From Hofstenia miamia (taxonomy: Eukaryota; Xenacoelomorpha; Acoela; Hofsteniidae), in contig CABFPE010000187.1 of the NCBI GenBank assembly GCA_900660155.1, forward strand, positions 1,066,563 to 1,119,021: a stretch of 52,459 nucleotides of DNA. The letters run 5' to 3'. Below, in pieces: positions 11,421 through 22,800 of this stretch. Each line of letters opens with the position of its first letter. The stretch's first letter is position 1. Below the pieces are notes generated by a model. It ran no database searches, was not told the origin of the DNA, and was given only the letters and a program-made list of their open reading frames with translations. A program made the position numbers and the translations under genes.

Positions 11421-12014
11421 CGCGCATTGCTATTGAGATAAAATTGATGTGCAATTCCTCCTGTAGACCAAAACTAGGCTTTTTCTGTTATATCTTTGAA
11501 CATCTCTTAAAAAACAAGATGAAATGACTTCGAACAGTTTTCAGTTAATGATAGACATCTTCCTTTGCTTAGTGTAGCACCCATTGATTCAGTGTACCCC
11601 TTTAAGTCATTTAGTGAGGTCAACTTTCCAGTCCACCAACAAGCGAATGCCTTTTTGGCGGCGGCCAATTTACAGCTTGAATCTTCTGAGCTATACATAA
11701 TTGAGCTTTTGTTATTCCAGTAACCCCACTATTTGTGGTTCTCTTCCATTCTCACACTCATTTTGAGCAATACGGCCATCTGTGTCAGTACAAATACGTA
11801 TTTTATTCGCCCATATAATTTCTTGAGAAGTCATAGAAAAAAGTATTTTTAGCAATTTTTCTAAATTGGTCTGATTTCGTGACGGCATAAGAATGCTGGC
11901 TAATTTGGAGCAATTGCTAAAAATATTTTTTATGCCATGTATTAAGATAGCAATCGCGCAACAGAAATAATTCGTAGGAAGAAATATTTCGTGTAGTTGT
12001 GGGTTTGATAACTT

Positions 12015-12020
<6 letters not shown>
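11421..12020. other. Uncertain region upstream of the LINE remnant; small inverted repeat at 11837-11932
   Basis: It may contain the lost 5' part of the minus-strand LINE, but no block is recognisable. AAGTATTTTTAGCAATTTTT pairs with the inverse of GCAATTGCTAAAAATATTTT about 50 bp further on, a possible hairpin or decayed MITE. Confidence 0.4.

Positions 12021-12056
<36 letters not shown>
12021..12056. repeat. (AT)n microsatellite
   Basis: Uninterrupted alternating AT tract. Confidence 0.95.
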
Positions 12057-12059
<3 letters not shown>

Positions 12060-12882
12060 CACTCCTCATCTCCTCATGTAAATCAATAAACCATTCTATT
12101 TTATTGGAAAAGTATTATATGGATCTCCAACCCTTTATAGTAATAATTTACAACTTTAAGATAATACTCTCATTAATTGTAATGATATTTCAAATTTGAA
12201 AGAAGATGTCGAAAGAATCATTCTTTAATGTAGCTCAAGTAAAGTAAGTGGCCACATTATAATTGTTTTATGTTGTTTGCTTTGTCAGAATTTGCACTTT
12301 CTCGTTCAATGATGAAACTTTTGTTAAAATGCTAATGTTTTTTAAAACATTTGATTTCGAGGCTTGCTGTGGGACAGCTTTTATCGATCCCATTCCCATC
12401 ACATCCTACGTCAGAATTGTTCCTTCCCATCACACGTCTCATGGGTGATCCCACGTCGCTGGTAGATAGCAATAATTAATTTATAGAACATTATCTTAGT
12501 TTTTAAAGTTAGGAAACATATAAATGTGAATTTCTCAAAAATTGTTTTAGGCTGATAAGACCATTGGATACAAAGGCGCCAAAATATTCTGAAGAAAAGA
12601 TATTGAAAAACAATGAAAACGCAATTGTTTAAAACACTGTTTCAAACGCTTTTAAAATATTGCATGGTTTTTCAGGCAACCATGTATAAATAAACATTCA
12701 GATTGGATATTTAGGCAAAATTTCATCCCTCTATTGGTGCCATGGGATGAGTGGGTCAGCTTTCCTTGTACTATCCAATCCCTCGTCCAATGATAACCCT
12801 TTTGATTTCCATTGATGTTTCCGTTTTTTAGTTGACTACTACAAATTGGTTCAACAATTTTAACAAATAATGGAATAGTTAT
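12057..12882. other. AT-rich region, no gene seen
   Basis: It includes a slightly GC-richer stretch (12360-12470) with the word TTCCCATCACA or a close relative more than once. No gene or known element recognised. Confidence 0.45.
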
Positions 12883-13077
12883 ATGATCTTTATTAGGAAA
12901 CATCTGCATGGTATTCTTTTGCATAAAACAATCGACGAATATTCGAATTCTGTAATACTTTGTTGGATGTTCTTATTGTATTCTACAGTTGTCTTTGTTT
13001 CATATTTTTATAAGTGGTAACTTCAAGCATGCATTTGTTTTTGTTGGTCATTTGTAATATTCATATGTTGTTGATAA
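12883..13077. repeat. Dispersed repeat R1, copy 2
   Basis: Diverged direct copy of 6885-7085; see that entry for the shared words. Confidence 0.6.
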
Positions 13078-13796
13078 GATAAAATCTTTTGGCGGAACAT
13101 TTATCCACAACCCTGTAGTCTCAGCACTTTTACAAGTATTAATCCGATAGTTTTGATACAGAATGCGTTCTATAAAATAGAAATTCAGCATTTCTCAGTG
13201 ACTATGAAGTTATATTTCTTATTATTTTGAGCATATTGGCTAACATAATGGCGATTACATACTGTAGCTATTTACTGCTTAGTTAACTACTACGTGAACA
13301 GCTAACATAAAATCATTTCCTAAATATTTCAATTTTTTTAATTACCCAATCCCTTTCAAATTTGAAAACCTGCATAGACCACTGATTCTTTCAACTAAAA
13401 ATTAAGTATTTTCTCTACAAAATTTAGCAAAGAGCAAAGAAATGTTGATCATATTTTAACTAATAATAAAATTAAGATGACCTGAAACGCAGTATATATT
13501 GCTGAAAATGTTGTATAAAGTACAGGTTCATATGAGAAAATATAATGCTAAAAGTTTTCCGTTAACAAGTTTTCGGAACTGGAAAAAAGCTTCGCTAACA
13601 AATTGCATTAAAAATATTGATTTGATTTGAGTTCAAATTTCGATAGTCATTTTTTGAAAAAAATATAGACATTTACTAAATAAATTATCGAATTGAACCT
13701 GTTTTTACCTAAATACGAATATATTTTAGAATTTTTTGACCTTACTAAGTAATTGGCAAATATAGTTTTAATAAAAAACCTTTTTTGGAAAACTCA

Positions 13797-13874
13797 AATT
13801 TTTCCCATGTCTATATTGTTCATATAATAAAGCAGTCTAAAGTTCATGGCAGCAACAACAAAGCCTCAATTAAT
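13797..13874. repeat. Direct repeat R2, copy 1
   Basis: It shares TTGTTCATATAATAAAGCAG, then TCTAAAG, then GCAGCAACAACAAAGCCTCA with 14191-14260. The second copy also has a local duplication of CATATAATAAAGCAG. Confidence 0.8.
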
Positions 13875-14190
13875 CGCCATATAGTTGTAAAGCTAACGGA
13901 TTTTTTCTGGTAGCAATAAGTAATAAATAATTTGTTTCTATGTACTAGGTACATTTTCAGCACAGCATGTGCAATTGTTGTAGACGCATTTCGACTAGTT
14001 GTTTACCTACACTACAAAATAAATCCATTACAAAATTGCTGACTAAATTAAAACAGTTAGCGAGTACCATGTGCACAATTGTGTTGATGTTCTGGGTGCA
14101 ACAATAATTGTGTAATTTAAACGAAATCAAAGATCACTAAAAAATTTTTAAGGATATATATATCGACTTTTTCAATGGAAAATCCGATTT

Positions 14191-14260
14191 TTGCCATGCC
14201 TATTGTTCATATAATAAAGCAGTCTAAAGCATATAATAAAGCAGCAACAACAAAGCCTCA
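14191..14260. repeat. Direct repeat R2, copy 2
   Basis: About 390 bp downstream of copy 1, same orientation, near-identical over the shared core. CATATAATAAAGCAG occurs twice in this copy. Confidence 0.8.
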
Positions 14261-14861
14261 CCTATGCATTCTTTTTTAAAATACCATCAATTGTCGTGTA
14301 AACGGGCTCTAAGGATGAGACTGAAGAGGAACAGATTCACTACCCGGTGTTCTTTTAGATTTGAGTTATAGGTCCTCAAAATTTTTAATAAGACCATCAC
14401 AAATTGTAGAAAATGCCTGGGATTAATAGTTGAATTTGACAGTTGATACATGCCAAAAATGATTACAAAACATATTTACTAAGTGACTTAAGGAATGCGA
14501 TTTCTTATCACGTGGGACTCATCAACATGACAATTTATTAAATTAAGGTAAAGATACACATAAAAATATACATGAATAAATCACTAGATTTAAGTATAAT
14601 AGTTGATAGATAGATGGAAACAATTCCAGGATTTATGTTATAAAACGTGAGGATGTATGGGAACATTAAAATGTTTTAGGAAAGAAACTATGAAGCTATG
14701 CCTTTTATTATTTCTTTTGCTTATTTTTTTAACGGGATAGGATCACATAGCGCTATTGGGAAAGCTTTTACACTTTTTCAAGCACATTTAGACTGGAATT
14801 AGCGTAGTTCAGGTAAATGGTAAAACTGAGCAATGAAAATGCAGACTATTTCTATTCACTC

Positions 14862-14898
14862 ACCCATGGAAGTCAATACAGCTAAAACTTTAAAGAAC
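14862..14898. repeat. Left TIR of the TTTAAAG element
   Basis: It pairs with 16483-16519 with about five mismatches. Confidence 0.8.
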
Positions 14899-14982
14899 TT
14901 TAAAGATCTTGTCAAATCTTTCAAGAATCTTATAAGATGAATTCAAGTATTAACTGGGTCGGTGCAAGAAATTGCAAGAACT

Positions 14983-15140
14983 TTAAAGTATAAAGATGTT
15001 CTTTAAAGTAATGAGCATGGGATTTAAAGAACCATGCACAGGCTTTTTTATTCTTATATGTAACTTTAAAGTAATAAATATGAAATTTAAAGAACCATAT
15101 CAAGACTTCCATATTCTTATAAGCAACTTTGAAGTTATTT
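14983..15140. repeat. Two tandem units of about 75 bp inside the TTTAAAG element
   Basis: Each unit reads ACTTTAAAGTAAT, then a block with GATTTAAAGAACCAT or AATTTAAAGAACCAT, then ATTCTTATA and a new CTTT-AAGT word. They look like subterminal iterations, as in elements whose transposase binds several sites. Confidence 0.65.
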
Positions 15141-15374
15141 AAAGTACTTTTAAGAAAAAATAGAAACATATAATGCTAGATTTCAACATCGATTTTTTCA
15201 AGGTTTTATTTTATTAATGTAACCATACAAAATAATCATTTGTTTGATAGTCTTCTTTCCCACACAGTGCTGATTTATGGCAGCTCTTGTTTCTATCTGA
15301 ATTTGCTGTTTTTCAATAGCTTTCAAAAGCAGCTCCTAAATTAGAAAAATATACATGAATACATACACATTTTG

Positions 15375-15378
<4 letters not shown>

Positions 15379-15408
<30 letters not shown>
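15379..15408. repeat. (TA)n microsatellite at gap edge
   Basis: An alternating AT tract runs directly into the unsequenced gap. Confidence 0.95.
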
Positions 15409-15683
15409 NNNNNNNNNNNNNNNNNNNNNNNNNNNNNNNNNNNNNNNNNNNNNNNNNNNNNNNNNNNNNNNNNNNNNNNNNNNNNNNNNNNNNNNNNNNN
15501 NNNNNNNNNNNNNNNNNNNNNNNNNNNNNNNNNNNNNNNNNNNNNNNNNNNNNNNNNNNNNNNNNNNNNNNNNNNNNNNNNNNNNNNNNNNNNNNNNNNN
15601 NNNNNNNNNNNNNNNNNNNNNNNNNNNNNNNNNNNNNNNNNNNNNNNNNNNNNNNNNNNNNNNNNNNNNNNNNNNNNNNNNNN
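15409..15683. other. Assembly gap (275 N)
   Basis: Run of N. Frames crossing it carry no information. Confidence 1.
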
Positions 15684-16482
15684 CAAACTTGGAATAAGAG
15701 TGTAACAAAATCAACTTCATAAAGAAAGAGTAAGTGCAATCAATTACATTATGACCATCAATTTAAAACGTATGATATTCTAATAAGTATTTCAACTTAC
15801 AGAATCACTAGCCTGCTTTCAGATTGGGATGATCTTTGAGATCGTCAATTGGATAGGTGCTGAGGTTAAGCACTGATTTTTATAGAATTGCAAAAGCTGT
15901 TTCCAGGTTTTTCTGAGTTCATCAAATGACATCTCAAATATCTTTCTTTAAATATCAATTTTGATATGAATGTTTGCATTTGCATAGTGAACTTTTCCAA
16001 TACCTGTATGGCGAATGAATTCATCTGCATACGCATTGTAATGTAGTTACCACTACGTACGCACTACCATTGATAGAACGTGTAGAAAAACAGCGCGGGA
16101 ACTGCCGAACATTAAAACAAGCATTACATGAAATATTTCCTTCTCCAAAATATTTCTGTCACGCGATGGCGTACGAAAATCCATTCTGACTGCTATCTGA
16201 ATACATGGGATACAAATTATTTTAGCGAATGCATTAAATAGACTGGTATTTTTATGTCATTTTTTGATTATTGGATTGTGAATATGATGTCTTAATTTTT
16301 TAGTTTTTTGGTTTATAGTCAATATATGATTTGCTTATAAGTTACATTACGTAACTTTAAAGTGAATAATTGCTGTTGTAAGAATCCGATTTTTTCCTTT
16401 CAAGACAATTTACGCTACTTTAAAGAAAATCCCTGTTTCAAGTACTTTAAAGTGGAAGCAAGTGTAAACAAGTAAAACATAT

Positions 16483-16519
16483 GAACTTTAAAGTTTTTGT
16501 TGTATTCACTTCCATGGGT
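16483..16519. repeat. Right TIR of the TTTAAAG element
   Basis: Inverted copy of 14862-14898. Confidence 0.8.
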
Positions 16520-17400
16520 TTTCTATTTAGATGACTTTGAAGATAAGACTTTATAATATAATTTTAGACATTGGAACGAAAATAGACATCATTTACAAAT
16601 AAATGGCCATAAAATACGAATCTGAAATCAGTTCTCCTGTATCGCGCAATGATTTTTAGATACTGATATATGTATTTTACAGAAATGCAATTTGGTCTTG
16701 GACTCCTGAAAGGCCTTTTTTAGAAAACTGAGCAATGAAAGTAGATTAAGATCTTCACACGTATATTATCCACTAAGAATTTACATGGAAACACAAAAAG
16801 TGCATTTTACTACTTGTGGCACGTCATTTCATCATAGGTTTTTAGCAATCTGCTTAGAATTTTGATGTAATTCCCATGCGGTATTTTTTTTTCACTGAGA
16901 GCTACAACAAGTTGTAGATCATCTAAAATTACACAAATCGGAGAAAAAGAAAGAACTCTTGCTTGCTGCAATTCAAAACTCCTAGAAGAAAATTTAGAGT
17001 TGAGATAGCTCCCCTTCCTTATATAAGGAAGTGCTACACTTTCTAAGGAGAAACCTTTGACAAAATTTTTCATTAATCCCAACTTTATACCGAAGGAATG
17101 GAGAGTATTTTTTCGGTTTCAATAATAGGATAAACAAGAACAATATGCTAACCAATTTTGAATGTCAGACGTGGAGGTTAGATATATATTGTGGCATACT
17201 TGAGGGGTGTTCACGGAGGTTCAGCCCACCATGTTAAAATCGATTGAAGACCCAACCCCTTGTTAAAGTTATTTTGCTTTGTGGGGTGTTGGATTATATT
17301 TGCTGAGAAATTAAATTTTTTCAAAACAATATATAATTACAATAATACGATTTTTCTCATTTTGATAATGTCATAAGCAATTTTAAACGCAGTTTTAAAT
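16520..17400. other. AT-rich region, no supported gene
   Basis: A 90-codon minus-strand open frame (16810-17082) has no motif I recognise and no supporting signals. AACTGAGCAATGAAA occurs here (near 16727) and just left of the TTTAAAG element (near 14824). Confidence 0.4.
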
Positions 17401-17403
17401 ATA

Positions 17404-19935
17404 TTTATATGAACGCACGTAGCATTACTGCCCACAGGATGGAATTTTTGGAAATTGCTGATAAGTTAGGTAATAATTGCTTGTGTGCCATCACAGAGAC
17501 TTGGTTCCAAACAAATACAGATGTCAACCTATTTAATCCCAACACGGATACTTTCCATGTATTTGCAAAAAGTCGTATTAGTCGTGAAGGAGGGATCCTA
17601 TTAATAATACCCAAAAGTTTTCATCCTACGAGAAGAGATGATCTTGAGTATGCACATAACATTTTTGAAACAATGTGGTTAAAAAATTCATCTGAATAAG
17701 AATATGCCAAAATGCCTAATAAATGTATCTTACTGCCCAAATAAAAACTATCGTTCTGAATTTATTTCATTCAAATCACACGAATTATCAAATGCATCAT
17801 CAGAATGCATTGATATTATGTTATTCGGTGATTACAATATCAACTACCTAAACATAAGAGAGAGACAGTATATAGACTCACTTTGTGATGAGCACAATCT
17901 TCAAATTCTAAATAGTGTCACGCCAACACATGCTAATGCCTTAATTGATTATACTTTAACTGAGGGATTGCATTGTCAAGAATTTCAAACTTTTCTTTTC
18001 AACAGTTTCTCTGCCCATCATATTGTATTGCATGTATCTAACCAACCCACTATTACCACTCAAAGAAAACTTGTAATAACAAGATCTTTTGAATCCTTTA
18101 AAAGTGAGGAGTTCATAAAGCTCCTTCATAATATACCCCTTGAATATTTGTAAATATTAGATGATCCAAATGAAATGGTATTATTTTTCCTTTCGAATTT
18201 GAAGAAATGCCTTAACACTGTAGCTTCAATTAAGAAAAGGTTTGTTCGACTTAACAATAGAGTTAATGGTATTTTTTCAAAAATTAACTCAGACCCCAAG
18301 CTACAATCACTAAAAATCAAGAAGTAAGAGATGTGGGAAAACATCTACTCAACACTTTGTTTATAACCTTTGTGATTTTACCATCCTTAAAAATTAGATC
18401 AGTTCAAGAAGAGCACTACATGAGAACTACTTACAGGAATTCTTTAGCAAATTAAGCAAGTCCAAAGATCAGTGGAACTTTATTAATAGGTTTTTAAATA
18501 AGAAGGGCCTAGAATCAGAACTCACAAAGTTGACAATAGAGGGTACCATCATTACTTTTAAAAGACCACTTGCAAACCATCTTAACGTCTTTATAAATCT
18601 AGGAAATTACCATGGTCCCAAAGAAAAATTAGAACTTCCACAACATGTAAAGTCCGTATTTACTTTTTCTTTCATCACAAAGAAACAGCTATTAGGAATT
18701 ATAGGGTGCAGTTTTAAGGTTAGATTCAAATAAGTCATGCGGTTCACAGAATATTCCCATTTTCATTATCAAGAATTTCATTCAACATTTTGACGAATCT
18801 CTGCTGTTAATATTTAATCAATGCATCAGAAATCACACTTTCCCGCAAATCTTGAAAATTTCTGATATTACCCCAATTTATAAAAAAGGAAACCCACTCA
18901 TTTGAACCAACTATAGACCTATAGCCATTACAAATCCCATCTCAAAAATATTTGAAAGAATTCTATGTGATCAAATCGTTGAATATTTAGAAGGCACAAA
19001 CTTATTAACTGATATGCAGTTTGGATTCCGGTCTAAGCATTCGACAACTGATCTCCTATTAAACGTGACAGAAAATATACGATTGAATACAAACAATGGT
19101 CTATGCACAGCCATTGCATTGCTTGATATTAGCAAGGCATTCAACAGTTTCAATCATGCAATATTACTAAAAAAATTGGTTTACGGATTCGACAATAGTA
19201 GCATAGAGATAATTAAAAGTTTTCTGTCAGAAAGAAAACAAAGGGTTAAGTTAGGAAATGCCGTTTCTAATTATTTGATACGTAAGAACGGAGTACCACA
19301 GGGCACCGTGCTTGGGCCGATTTTGTTTACCCTTTATGTTAATGATATCAGTAATAATATTACATCCTGTGAAATTGATCAATATACTGATGACGTTTGT
19401 ATATTTAGTAAAAACAAAAGCCCGTTTGTAGCAGCAACAACTATTAAGAATTCCATAGAATGCATAACAAAATATTTAATCAAAGTACACTAAAAATTAA
19501 CGTCTCTAAGACTCAATTTACAATCTTTTCATCAGCCAGTATATCAAATATTGCAACAAATATAAATATCAAGCTTGAAGACCAAAGTAATCCAACAGTA
19601 CCATACCATATCATATTTAGGCGTTGAAATAAATAGAGATCTAAATTATCATCAGTTCATTTCGAAGAAATTAAGAGCAATGAATACTGGCATTCATTAT
19701 CTTTTTGAAATACGAAAATTTTCCAAAAATATCCAATTAATTTACGCACTCATAACAAGCCATTTTCTTTATGCAAGCGTAACTTTTGCTGCAAAGTTGA
19801 CACCAAATGCACATCTAAGCTCTGGGAAAATTCTTTTGCATTTAATACTATGCGCATTGTGAATGACCTCCCTCTTGAAATAAGTAAAATCAAAAGTTTA
19901 GCAACGTTTAAACGTAAATTAAATCTAACTTGTTA
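17404..19935 (+). pseudogene. 5'-truncated, decayed LINE ORF2 related to the intact LINE at 30.5 kb
   Basis: Broken frames follow the whole EN-RT order. Endonuclease blocks are MNARSITAHRMEFLEIADKL, AITETWFQ, SREGGILLIIP, NVSYCPNKNY and LFGDYNINYL. The RT blocks include NYRPIAITNPISKIFE after an in-frame stop, MQFGFRSKHSTTDLLL, ALLDISKAFNSFNHAILLKK, NGVPQGTVLGPILFTLYVND and QYTDDVCIFS, where the usual YADD has become YTDD. These are followed by SYLGVEINRDLNYHQF and a C-terminal NDLPLEISKIKSLATFKRKL. The blocks align in order with ORF2 of the intact copy but are clearly diverged, so this is a related subfamily. There are stops or frame changes at about 17697, 18150, 18300-18530, 18735, 19490 and 19860. 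The ORF2 leader and all of ORF1 are missing. Confidence 0.9.
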
Positions 19936-20222
19936 AGCCATCAAGCAATAATAGGGGCTCCAAAAGAGTACATGCTTTCAATAATTTTGTTTGAAATTTG
20001 ACAATTTTTTTATATTTATTTGTAAAGTGAATCTTTATATACTAAAATAAAGAGTTTGTTAACCCTTAACAACATTTATAGGGCGCCAGCTACAACATAC
20101 GATGGTCAGTAGCACTAGCCATAAACCCATCAAGATCAAAATAAAAATAGGCACAATTAAAAAAATAATCTTTAATTTGGCTTTAAATGCAGTAAGAGAG
20201 GACAATTCAAAAATTTTTAAAA
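19936..20222. other. 3' flank of the LINE remnant, no gene seen
   Basis: It holds AATAAAGAGTTTGTTAACCC near 20046, a polyadenylation-like word at the likely 3' end of the LINE, and TTAACCCTTAACAAC at 20058. Confidence 0.4.
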
Positions 20223-20566
20223 GTAATCTATTCCAGCGTTTTCGAGTACTAGGAAGTTTTAGAACTTGAACTTGAATGAGTTAACAAAACTCTATTGGAA
20301 AAACACGAACTCTAACAAAAATTCACTTGGAAATGCCAAAACAAATAAATCATTTTATATTTCAGTTTTTTATAAATAGCAAACATTTTTTAGCTTTCAA
20401 AACTCGGAATTATTGTAAAATAATTTACATTTTACTTTAAAACACTCGGAATTAGAAAAAAGTCAAATGAACAAGGAATATTCTTCAAAAACTACTCAAA
20501 CTCAAAATATAAATCTTAAGCTTGGACCGAGTAACTCAAACTTGACTCGAAAATCCTGATCTATTT
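20223..20566 (-). repeat. TIR-bearing terminal module of a LINE remnant, copy 2
   Basis: It matches 9692-9998 over most of its length (for example AATAATTTACATTTTA and TTGGACCGAGTAACTC), with about 35 extra bases near the left end. Inverted ends: CTATTCCAGCGTTTTCGAGT and the inverse of ACTCGAAAATCCTGATCTATT. Confidence 0.7.
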
Positions 20567-20760
20567 CTAACTGACTTACCAGATGAGTGAAATGAGTGAG
20601 TAAGGAACTAAAGATATGAGAACTTAAAGATAGAGCAAGTCTAATTAAAAGCCAGAGACATATCAGATGATACATCATTAGGGATGTTAAATTCAATTGG
20701 ATCTTCTGGATCCATTCCATGGAGACACTTAAATTCATAACCACTGCCTAATCTGACCTG
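20567..20760 (-). pseudogene. C-terminal fragment of the minus-strand LINE family
   Basis: The frame YEFKCLHGMDPEDPIEFNIP followed by NDVSSDMSLAFN corresponds to VFKFLNVIDPEYPIELNTSN / DVPSDMSLHS of the 10-kb copy. The similarity stops near 20745, where unrelated sequence with several CCCGAC/GGTCGGG words begins. Confidence 0.65.
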
Positions 20761-21182
20761 GTCCAAACCAAATTCAAATTGTTGTGCCCGACACGATCCA
20801 ATATCCGATGTCAGGTCGGGTAAAGTTGCATACCTGACAGCTATTTCTATTCTGTATTTCATAGCCAGAACAACATTTACATTATAGACAAGTCCTGTAG
20901 AAATGGACCCACTGGATATCAGAATGGAATAAAAAAGGCTAGAGCAAAACAAGTATCAATTTTTAAATTCAACTTTGCAGGAATTAACCGCCATGATTAA
21001 AAAATATAATTTAATAATCTTTAATTATATATATATATGAAAAACTTAACCCTAATCATACAGTACTGCAATGAAAACAAATAATATACTTATTAAAAAC
21101 CCAAAAATAATATTAAAGTGTTAGAATGTATTATATTATTAATTGAATAAAATTCATTAATCACTACAATATACAATTTTAG
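20761..21182. other. Non-coding region upstream of the beta-propeller-like gene
   Basis: It contains a GC-richer stretch (20750-20840) and a short (TA)n tract (21025-21038). It ends in ACAATTTTAG, a plausible splice acceptor for the following exon. Confidence 0.4.
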
Positions 21183-22649
21183 AATGAGATTCAAGAAAAT
21201 TTCTATGATATGATTGTTTTGGATATCTTATCTTATACAAGGAAAGAGTTCATAATGTTAATTAAAAACATAGAAAGTGGAAAAATTTCTTTAAAAATAT
21301 TTTCCACTGAAATGAATGAGTTGAATCACTTTGTAACTTTAGAAAACTGTTGTTATGCATACTGTAGGAACTACATGGCAAGAATTGGATGTCATGAACT
21401 TCTTCTTTTACATTGTGCACCAAATTGCATTGTTGATAAAGTCATTTCTTTGAACTTGGAATCTGAAACATCAACTTTACAACGACTAAGTTTTTGTGAT
21501 GTAAATGAACTTGCAATTATTAAATCACGTTGGGAAGATAGAGAGTTAAACAAAAGAGAGAAAGTTGAATATGTTTACTTTTACACGAAGGGCAACATAC
21601 TTTTTAAATATGATGTAGACACTATGCTCTATTCAAAATATTTTCTTAATTTACCTGACACTGCTGACTTTATGGCTATTGGTAAGAATTTCGTTGCTTT
21701 TAGTGGATTAATTTTAAAAGGAGTTTATCTGTTTTCAATGAAGGAAAACATTGTTTTGAAATGTCTAGATCACAAGTGTTACTCTGGAATATTATTTATT
21801 ACAGGAGAAGATTATTGTAAGCACTATCTTCTAGCGTGCACAAGCAATTCTATCGAAATTTACGAAATTGACAAATCTTCTCATCTTTGTAATATGCTTA
21901 GCAGCAAACGCGAAGAAAGGCTTAATGTTCCCAATCAAATGTTTTTTAATGAAGGATCTTTTATATACGGATTAATTACAAATTGCCACAATTCGTTTTA
22001 TGATTTTATGAAAATTTTTAAATATAAAAAAGAAAAAATAGGTCACATAGCTGGCAGATGTATTGATATTGTGTGTTGTTTAGAAAAAGACTACATTATT
22101 GCAATTGTTGAAAAGAACAATACATATTATTTAATGAAAATGTCTTATGGAGGAAGGACAATTGAGATGAATATGAGTGATCTTCAATTTATATTTCAAA
22201 TTGAAGAACGATGTTTGGCTATATTAGTGGATGAATCATTTTTCTTAATGGGATATTTACCAGGCACCGGAAAAAGAAATTTCATATGTGTTAGCAATAA
22301 TCTCAAATTTGTCAGAGAACCTGATTTTCTTTTAGAAATTAAGCGTCATTTGCCTCAATTAGATGATATATTACTAATGTACTCAAACAAACTATGCCTG
22401 TTCTTTTACGTGAAAGGAAATTACATCTTAAGATATAATCAAGAAACTGGGCGTTCTGATAAGAAACAGTTAAAAATACTTTCTCCTCTACTTGAAAATG
22501 AAGTTTGTTGTATTTGCGCAAATAAAACATCTGATTTAATTGCAGTTGGCTATGAAACAAGTGAAGTTAAAGTTTTTTCTTTTGAAGCAGAAGAAGTTCT
22601 AATCTTAAATACAAATGATGAATTACCTGAAGGAATTTGTAAATGTTGA
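21183..22649 (+). CDS. Unknown beta-propeller-like protein, gene 1 (terminal exon, possibly partial)
   Basis: One long open frame, 479 codons from ATG 21210. It is open back to a splice-acceptor-like ACAATTTTAG (AG at 21181-21182), so this is probably the last large exon and earlier exons are not identified. I do not recognise the family. Repeated blocks suggest beta-propeller blades. Residues 121-176 (YVYFYTKGNILFKYD...FVAF...VYLFSM) and 395-458 (LCLFFYVKGNYILRYN...LIAVG...VKVFSF) share one pattern, and gene 2 has a third copy. The final blade resembles a WD40-like repeat (CCICANKTSDLIAVGYETSE). The protein is Cys-rich with no clear membrane segment. It ends ICKC. Its 3' half lies inside an exact duplication that is probably an assembly artefact, but the frame itself is intact. 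The AT-rich codon use matches the window. Confidence 0.75.
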   Translation, partial: NEIQENFYDMIVLDILSYTRKEFIMLIKNIESGKISLKIFSTEMNELNHFVTLENCCYAYCRNYMARIGCHELLLLHCAPNCIVDKVISLNLESETSTLQRLSFCDVNELAIIKSRWEDRELNKREKVEYVYFYTKGNILFKYDVDTMLYSKYFLNLPDTADFMAIGKNFVAFSGLILKGVYLFSMKENIVLKCLDHKCYSGILFITGEDYCKHYLLACTSNSIEIYEIDKSSHLCNMLSSKREERLNVPNQMFFNEGSFIYGLITNCHNSFYDFMKIFKYKKEKIGHIAGRCIDIVCCLEKDYIIAIVEKNNTYYLMKMSYGGRTIEMNMSDLQFIFQIEERCLAILVDESFFLMGYLPGTGKRNFICVSNNLKFVREPDFLLEIKRHLPQLDDILLMYSNKLCLFFYVKGNYILRYNQETGRSDKKQLKILSPLLENEVCCICANKTSDLIAVGYETSEVKVFSFEAEEVLILNTNDELPEGICKC

Positions 22650-22799
22650 GGAACACCTTTAACAAATATTATCTATGAGGAATTGAAAAAATATTGATAA
22701 CAAATTCTAACTGTGTAACATTAATTCATTAGAAAAACATTAAATTTTGATATAAAAGTATGCTGAGGACAAATTCCAAATAGCATCAGCCGCAAATGT
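21985..22799. repeat. Exact 815-bp duplicated block, copy 1 (likely assembly overlap)
   Basis: Identical to 22801-23615 as far as I compared, and separated from it only by the N at 22800. Copy 1 stops mid-sequence at the N (...CGCAAATGT); copy 2 continues past that point (...CGCAAATGTTTTACAG). Confidence 0.95.
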
Positions 22800-22800
22800 N
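22800..22800. other. Single N at a probable contig join
   Basis: One ambiguous base lies exactly between the two identical 815-bp blocks. Confidence 0.95.

Larger units (their letters stand above)
13078..14861. other. AT-rich region, no gene seen apart from a direct repeat
   Basis: No supported coding sequence. The direct repeat at 13797-13874 / 14191-14260 is listed separately. Confidence 0.45.
14862..16519. mobile_element. Putative non-autonomous DNA element with 37-bp TIRs and repeated TTTAAAG motifs
   Basis: The left end begins ACCCATGGAAGTCAATACAG and continues CTAAAACTTTAAAG. The inverse of the right end reads ACCCATGGAAGTGAATACAA then CAAAAACTTTAAAG, so about 32 of 37 positions match (14862-14898 and 16483-16519). 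TTTCTATT occurs just outside the right end (16520-16527) and 5 bp outside the left end (14849-14856), a possible 8-bp target duplication. At least a dozen TTTAAAG words lie in the two subterminal regions, mostly as the palindrome CTTTAAAG. No transposase frame is visible, but 275 bases of the interior are unsequenced. The superfamily is unknown. Confidence 0.7.

Noticed and set aside
13797..14260. R2 direct repeats as LTRs of a retrotransposon
   Set aside because: Too short and close together, with no TG..CA ends, primer site or coding sequence between them.
15313..15739. Open frames across the gap near 15.4-15.7 kb
   Set aside because: They consist of N and TA repeats, so they carry no information.
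16810..17082. 90-codon minus-strand ORF
   Set aside because: No motif, homologue or signal that I recognise; length alone is not enough in AT-rich DNA.
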